From: an uncultured Eubacteriales bacterium
Lineage (GTDB): Bacteria; Bacillota; Clostridia; Oscillospirales; Acutalibacteraceae
Length of the DNA stretch: 64,000 nucleotides
Assembly: GCA_934647945.1 (NCBI GenBank)
Contig: CAKUFK010000009.1
Location: 1 to 64,000, forward strand
Direction: 5' to 3'
How positions within the stretch are numbered: position 1 is the stretch's first letter; each line of letters starts with the position of its first letter. Shown piece after piece: positions 60,891 to 64,000 of the stretch. A model generated the notes under the pieces. It worked only from the letters and a program-made list of their open reading frames with translations, did not search any database and was not told the DNA's origin. Made by a program: the position numbers and the translations under genes.

Positions 60891-61884
60891 AGAAAAGAAT
60901 CTGGTACATTACTACCCTGGAAGGCACTGTCTGTATGGTTCCCTATATAACTTATTTAAAAGCTGGGGCAGCGGGCTTTGTGAACACGACTATTTTATTA
61001 TGTGCGATGGATTATCCTTTCGGTTCCACAAGAACGAATCCGAAAATTTTATAAGCAACATACTTGATTTTATACATGTTGATTATCGTGAGCAGATAAA
61101 ACGATGCAAAAAGCACTTATCCTTATCGTTACGTATGGATGAGGATAGACTGATCGATTGGTGTTATTGCATTGAAGTTCTAAAAACAAAACATCCGGTT
61201 CTCGCTTTTGTTGATTCCTCTATACTTAATTATCATATATTGGAAAACCCTCTGTCTAATCTTGGGGCTCATACCATTATTCTCAATGGCGTGGATCCGG
61301 ACCATAACGATATAACTTTTGTCGATTCCTATGTTTTGGATGCATCCGGTGACGTCAGAGTCGCCACAGGAACCATCCATATGGAAAGGCTGCAAGCCTA
61401 TGCCCTAGGCCTCTGCTATTTTTCAAATTATGATAAAGACCGCGAACCCGGACCAAAGACCATAGTAACCCTTTTTAAGCATTCGCTTGTCAATTATTTG
61501 AGTGAGCGCCCCGGTCATGAAGGGGGGCACGTCGCCTTAGAGCAAATACTGAGAGGCCTAATACAACTGATGCATATGTATAAACAGGATTATTACGAAA
61601 ATATGATTGCCCTGGTCTTCCTGATGAAAGCGTATTTTACATCGGCTTTAAGCTATGTAAAAGGGGCGGCTGTTCATTATCTAGGGTTAGCTCCGGATGC
61701 ACAAAATCAAATTGTGCATGATATCGGCATCCTGGAACAAGAGTGGAAAGCCTTCTTCTTACGTTGCTTGTCGATTCAACCGGAAAAGCTTTTAAACGAG
61801 GCCGATAAAGCCATGAGCAGCGGGCTGCATGCCGCTGCTCTCCAAAAAAAATTTTTTAAGAATATATTATCATCGATGAGCTAA
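60880..61884 (+). CDS. BtrH-N domain protein (papain-fold), second clear copy
   Basis: The 334-residue protein opens with YYPGRHCLYGSLYNLFKSWG, the H-C pair and helix of the BtrH-N domain, followed by CEHDYFIMCDGLSFRF, KHPVLAFVDSSILNY and HTIILNGVDPDHNDITFVDS, the expected strand order with the catalytic-site His. The C-terminal half is helical. It overlaps the aminotransferase gene by 11 bases. GTG 60871 is an alternative start. Its close match with the protein at 56656 suggests gene duplication with separate tasks, perhaps one transfer each for two carrier-bound intermediates. Confidence 0.78.
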   Translation: MPFEEKNLVHYYPGRHCLYGSLYNLFKSWGSGLCEHDYFIMCDGLSFRFHKNESENFISNILDFIHVDYREQIKRCKKHLSLSLRMDEDRLIDWCYCIEVLKTKHPVLAFVDSSILNYHILENPLSNLGAHTIILNGVDPDHNDITFVDSYVLDASGDVRVATGTIHMERLQAYALGLCYFSNYDKDREPGPKTIVTLFKHSLVNYLSERPGHEGGHVALEQILRGLIQLMHMYKQDYYENMIALVFLMKAYFTSALSYVKGAAVHYLGLAPDAQNQIVHDIGILEQEWKAFFLRCLSIQPEKLLNEADKAMSSGLHAAALQKKFFKNILSSMS

Positions 61885-61906
61885 ACCGGCACAAAAGGAG
61901 TGCGCT

Positions 61907-63526
61907 ATGAAAAATAAGATAGTCTTACTATCTATTATAAACCAAAACATGCGAGGAATGTACGAGGATTATGGGCCGTCATCCATCGCCGCCACAATGC
62001 GCTCTAAAGGATTTGACGTTCTGCTGTTATCTGAACAGGAAACCTCTGTTAGCTTTCAGGAAATAATTGACTTCAAGCCTTTTATTATCGGATTTAGTGT
62101 ATATAAGGTCTCCAAGGAATCCGTCTATCGGGTATGCCGGAGATTAAAAGCCTACCTGCCGGATGCCATTTTCATTGCAGGAGGTATTTACCCCAGTTAC
62201 AACCATATCGCGATTTTACAAGAGTGTCCTGAAATCAATGCGGCCATATGGGGCGAGGGCGAGGCGGCATTTGCGGATTTGGTTCAAGCTTATTCCGGCT
62301 ATTCGGACATCTCCGACGTTCCTAACGTCACCTATCGGCGCGGCGAATCCATTCAGGTCAATAAACCCGCTCAGCTTATAGAGAATCTAGATGCCTTGCC
62401 TTTTGAATCGCGGGACATTCTTAAGCGCAACAAACTGCGCGTTGCGCAAATTTCCACTTCACGCGGTTGTACTGGCCATTGTACTTTTTGTGCTAAACAG
62501 TTATTTTGGGCAAAGTGGCGTGGACGCAGTGTCGCCAACGTCGTAAAGGAGATCGAGGAAATACAGAAGCTATACGGTATCGATGCTTTTTATTTCATCG
62601 ACAGCAGCTTGGAGGATCCGGACGGAGGCAAAAAACGTTTATGGGATTTAATAAATGAAATACTGCATAGGAAATTAAAAATTTATTTTTTTGCTAATTT
62701 CCGAGCCGATTTTGTACGTACCGCTTCTCCAGAATTGATGCGTTCTTTGGTTTCGGCCGGTCTGTGCGGAGCTTGTATTGGACTCGAGTCTTTTAACGAC
62801 GACGATCTAAAGCTGTATGGGAAAATCGCAACTGCGGAAGATAATCACCGCATTATCAAATTATTTCGTCAATTTGATATACATATCCAACCAGGCTTTA
62901 TCAATATCAACCCATATACTACCCTCGACGGCCTCCGCCAAAACATTCGTAGTTTGAAGCAATATAAAATGTTGTGCAACCGTTCGATGTTTCTCAATCA
63001 GCTTTCCATATTTCAAGGTACTGCTATTCATAAAAAACTGCAACACGACGGTTTGATAAAAAAAGGGGAATTCAGAGAAAACGGTTATAATTTTGTAAAC
63101 TCTGCCGTTGAAAAGCTCGTTGAATTTTTACAGACCTATATAGCACTCATCCCCGATCATTATAATCGCAATCTGAATGCCGTCAGCTATTTGGCGAACG
63201 ATTTTATGACTCTATTTCATTATTTCAAACGAAAATATGGGCATGTAGGGCCTCTTACAGCTCCCATCCAATCCTTTGATCACCAAATCCATCAGCAAAT
63301 CGATATTATAAATGAAATCGTAGCCGTCTGGTATGAGCGCCTGCTAGATTTTATTGAACAAGACCGTTCCAACCCGGAAATTACAGCCATGTCAAACGAG
63401 TTGCTTTTATCCGATCGACTTAAAAAAACGGCTGATTCCATGCATGAACTGAAAAACAATTTGTTCATAGAAGCTGCCAGAGCGGGGACCAGCTATCTGG
63501 ATGATCTCACACGTGTCGTTTTTTAA
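61907..63526 (+). CDS. B12-binding-domain radical SAM protein
   Basis: The 539-residue protein has an N-terminal cobalamin-binding-type domain (about 1-140; YGPSSIAATMRSKGFDVLLL, IAGGIYPSYN, IWGEGE). The radical SAM barrel has Cys188-x3-Cys192-x2-Cys195 in TSRGCTGHCTFCAKQ, FIDSSLEDPDG and CIGLESFND. The architecture is that of class B methylases and related enzymes, although the DxHxxG cobalamin motif is not evident, so B12 may be lost or bound base-off without His. The C-terminal 150 residues are helical. ATG 61907 follows AAAGGAG; the next radical SAM gene lies 31 bases on. Confidence 0.85.
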   Translation: MKNKIVLLSIINQNMRGMYEDYGPSSIAATMRSKGFDVLLLSEQETSVSFQEIIDFKPFIIGFSVYKVSKESVYRVCRRLKAYLPDAIFIAGGIYPSYNHIAILQECPEINAAIWGEGEAAFADLVQAYSGYSDISDVPNVTYRRGESIQVNKPAQLIENLDALPFESRDILKRNKLRVAQISTSRGCTGHCTFCAKQLFWAKWRGRSVANVVKEIEEIQKLYGIDAFYFIDSSLEDPDGGKKRLWDLINEILHRKLKIYFFANFRADFVRTASPELMRSLVSAGLCGACIGLESFNDDDLKLYGKIATAEDNHRIIKLFRQFDIHIQPGFININPYTTLDGLRQNIRSLKQYKMLCNRSMFLNQLSIFQGTAIHKKLQHDGLIKKGEFRENGYNFVNSAVEKLVEFLQTYIALIPDHYNRNLNAVSYLANDFMTLFHYFKRKYGHVGPLTAPIQSFDHQIHQQIDIINEIVAVWYERLLDFIEQDRSNPEITAMSNELLLSDRLKKTADSMHELKNNLFIEAARAGTSYLDDLTRVVF

Positions 63527-63557
63527 AGCAAATCGTATTTGAGAGGTGCCGTTAATT

Positions 63558-64000
63558 ATGCGAATCTGTTTTTTAAGCCCCCCGCAAAGGTATAAGAACA
63601 AACGCACGTCTTCCTTCACTTCGCTAAATGAATATCTAGGAATTGCATATGCGGTCTCATTATTACGCCATCATGGTTTGCAGGCCGATATACTGTATTT
63701 TGATACGGAGTCAATCAACTGTACCGCCATATGTCAGGAAATAGAAAATAAAGGATATACGATGATTGGCTTTCCTTCATATTACTACAGCCAAATTCAG
63801 TTGGCGCGCATCATGAACACGGTTCACCGGAAAAATCCCGACGCTTTCTTCTTTGTCGGCGGTTTTTTGTCATCACTTTCCATCGAGTATTTTCGTAAAT
63901 TAAAGCATTTACAGTGCGTCATTGTGGGAGAAAGCGAACAAACCCTCCTCGAACTGGCACTCGTATTGAAAAACGGCGGTGATTGGAAAGCGGTTGCCGG
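63558..64000 (+). CDS. B12-binding-type radical SAM protein, N-terminal part (cut by window end)
   Basis: The reading frame is open from ATG 63558 (RBS GAGAGGTG) to the end of the window, 147 codons. The visible part is a cobalamin-binding-type Rossmann domain: MRICFLSPPQ at the start, LGIAYAVSLLRHHGLQADIL, MIGFPSYYYSQIQLARIMN, FFFVGGFLSSL and VIVGESEQTLLEL. In such proteins the radical SAM barrel follows, which would make this the fourth radical SAM enzyme of the locus. The CxxxCxxC motif lies beyond the window, so the class is inferred from the N-terminus alone. Confidence 0.75.
   Translation, partial: MRICFLSPPQRYKNKRTSSFTSLNEYLGIAYAVSLLRHHGLQADILYFDTESINCTAICQEIENKGYTMIGFPSYYYSQIQLARIMNTVHRKNPDAFFFVGGFLSSLSIEYFRKLKHLQCVIVGESEQTLLELALVLKNGGDWKAVA

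Noticed and set aside
49350..64000. An integrase or transposase that would mark the acquired region
   Set aside because: None of the translated frames in this interval shows tyrosine or serine recombinase or DDE transposase motifs, so I do not claim a defined mobile element.
1..64000. CRISPR arrays, rRNA genes and a replication origin
   Set aside because: No regularly spaced repeats, rRNA signatures or DnaA-box cluster were seen on reading the window.

Overview
The window looks like chromosomal DNA of an endospore-forming, GC-rich Firmicute, probably a clostridial gut bacterium of the Oscillospiraceae/Ruminococcaceae type. The evidence is spoVT, two CotF-type coat proteins, ytvI and a SigH-like sigma factor, together with a T-box leader on pheST, IreB and an NfnAB pair. 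Most of the window (about 0.5-49.35 kb) is GC-rich and densely coded. Two stretches are clearly AT-richer: the first 400 bases beside tRNA-Leu, and everything after tRNA-Thr (49.39-64 kb).

Layout. 0-0.5 kb: a truncated XRE regulator and tRNA-Leu. 0.6-9.1 kb: lacZ, spore coat genes, spoVT, an HtrA-type protease and a two-component system. 9.3-14.5 kb: flavin reductase, bioY, a Na+/solute symporter, a DUF1848 protein, an aminoglycoside-nucleotidyltransferase-like gene and a NUDIX hydrolase, with two dead gene remnants between them. 15-22.9 kb: DegV, hemW, a four-gene aspartate-family operon (ACT regulator, hom, thrB, lysC) and ytvI. 23-28 kb: a class A penicillin-binding protein, a BofC-like membrane protein, a FAD/Rieske oxidoreductase and tRNA-Gly. 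28.2-37.4 kb: an SNF2 helicase, an ABC transporter and MutS-like ATPase group, a PadR/HAAS membrane pair with its own operator, and an AraC regulator. 37.6-42.2 kb: a small conserved protein, ireB and pheST behind a T-box. 42.3-49.3 kb: glmS, a 1.1-kb repeat-rich intergenic region, nfnAB, a SigH-like factor, a zinc-ribbon protein and tRNA-Thr.

49.4-64 kb is the most interesting part. After tRNA-Thr comes a DUF4429/SHOCT protein and then a cut-off 3' end of another gene. Directly abutting that is a biosynthetic locus that runs off the window end. It encodes a SPASM-like radical SAM protein, three further radical SAM proteins of the B12-binding-architecture type (one with the Cx7CxxC signature of RiPP-maturation enzymes, the last one cut by the window end), a free-standing acyl carrier protein, a carrier-protein remnant, a PLP class III aminotransferase, and five papain-like/BtrH-N-like proteins. 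A frameshifted methyltransferase and an unknown Cys-rich protein complete it. From 54.5 kb onward genes overlap or nearly touch, so they probably form one operon. The set resembles the butirosin side-chain logic (carrier protein BtrI, acyltransferase BtrH, radical SAM BtrN, aminotransferases) crossed with RiPP-type radical SAM chemistry. I do not recognise it as a described pathway, and no precursor peptide is visible.

Calls rest on reading translated sequence by eye. No database search was run.
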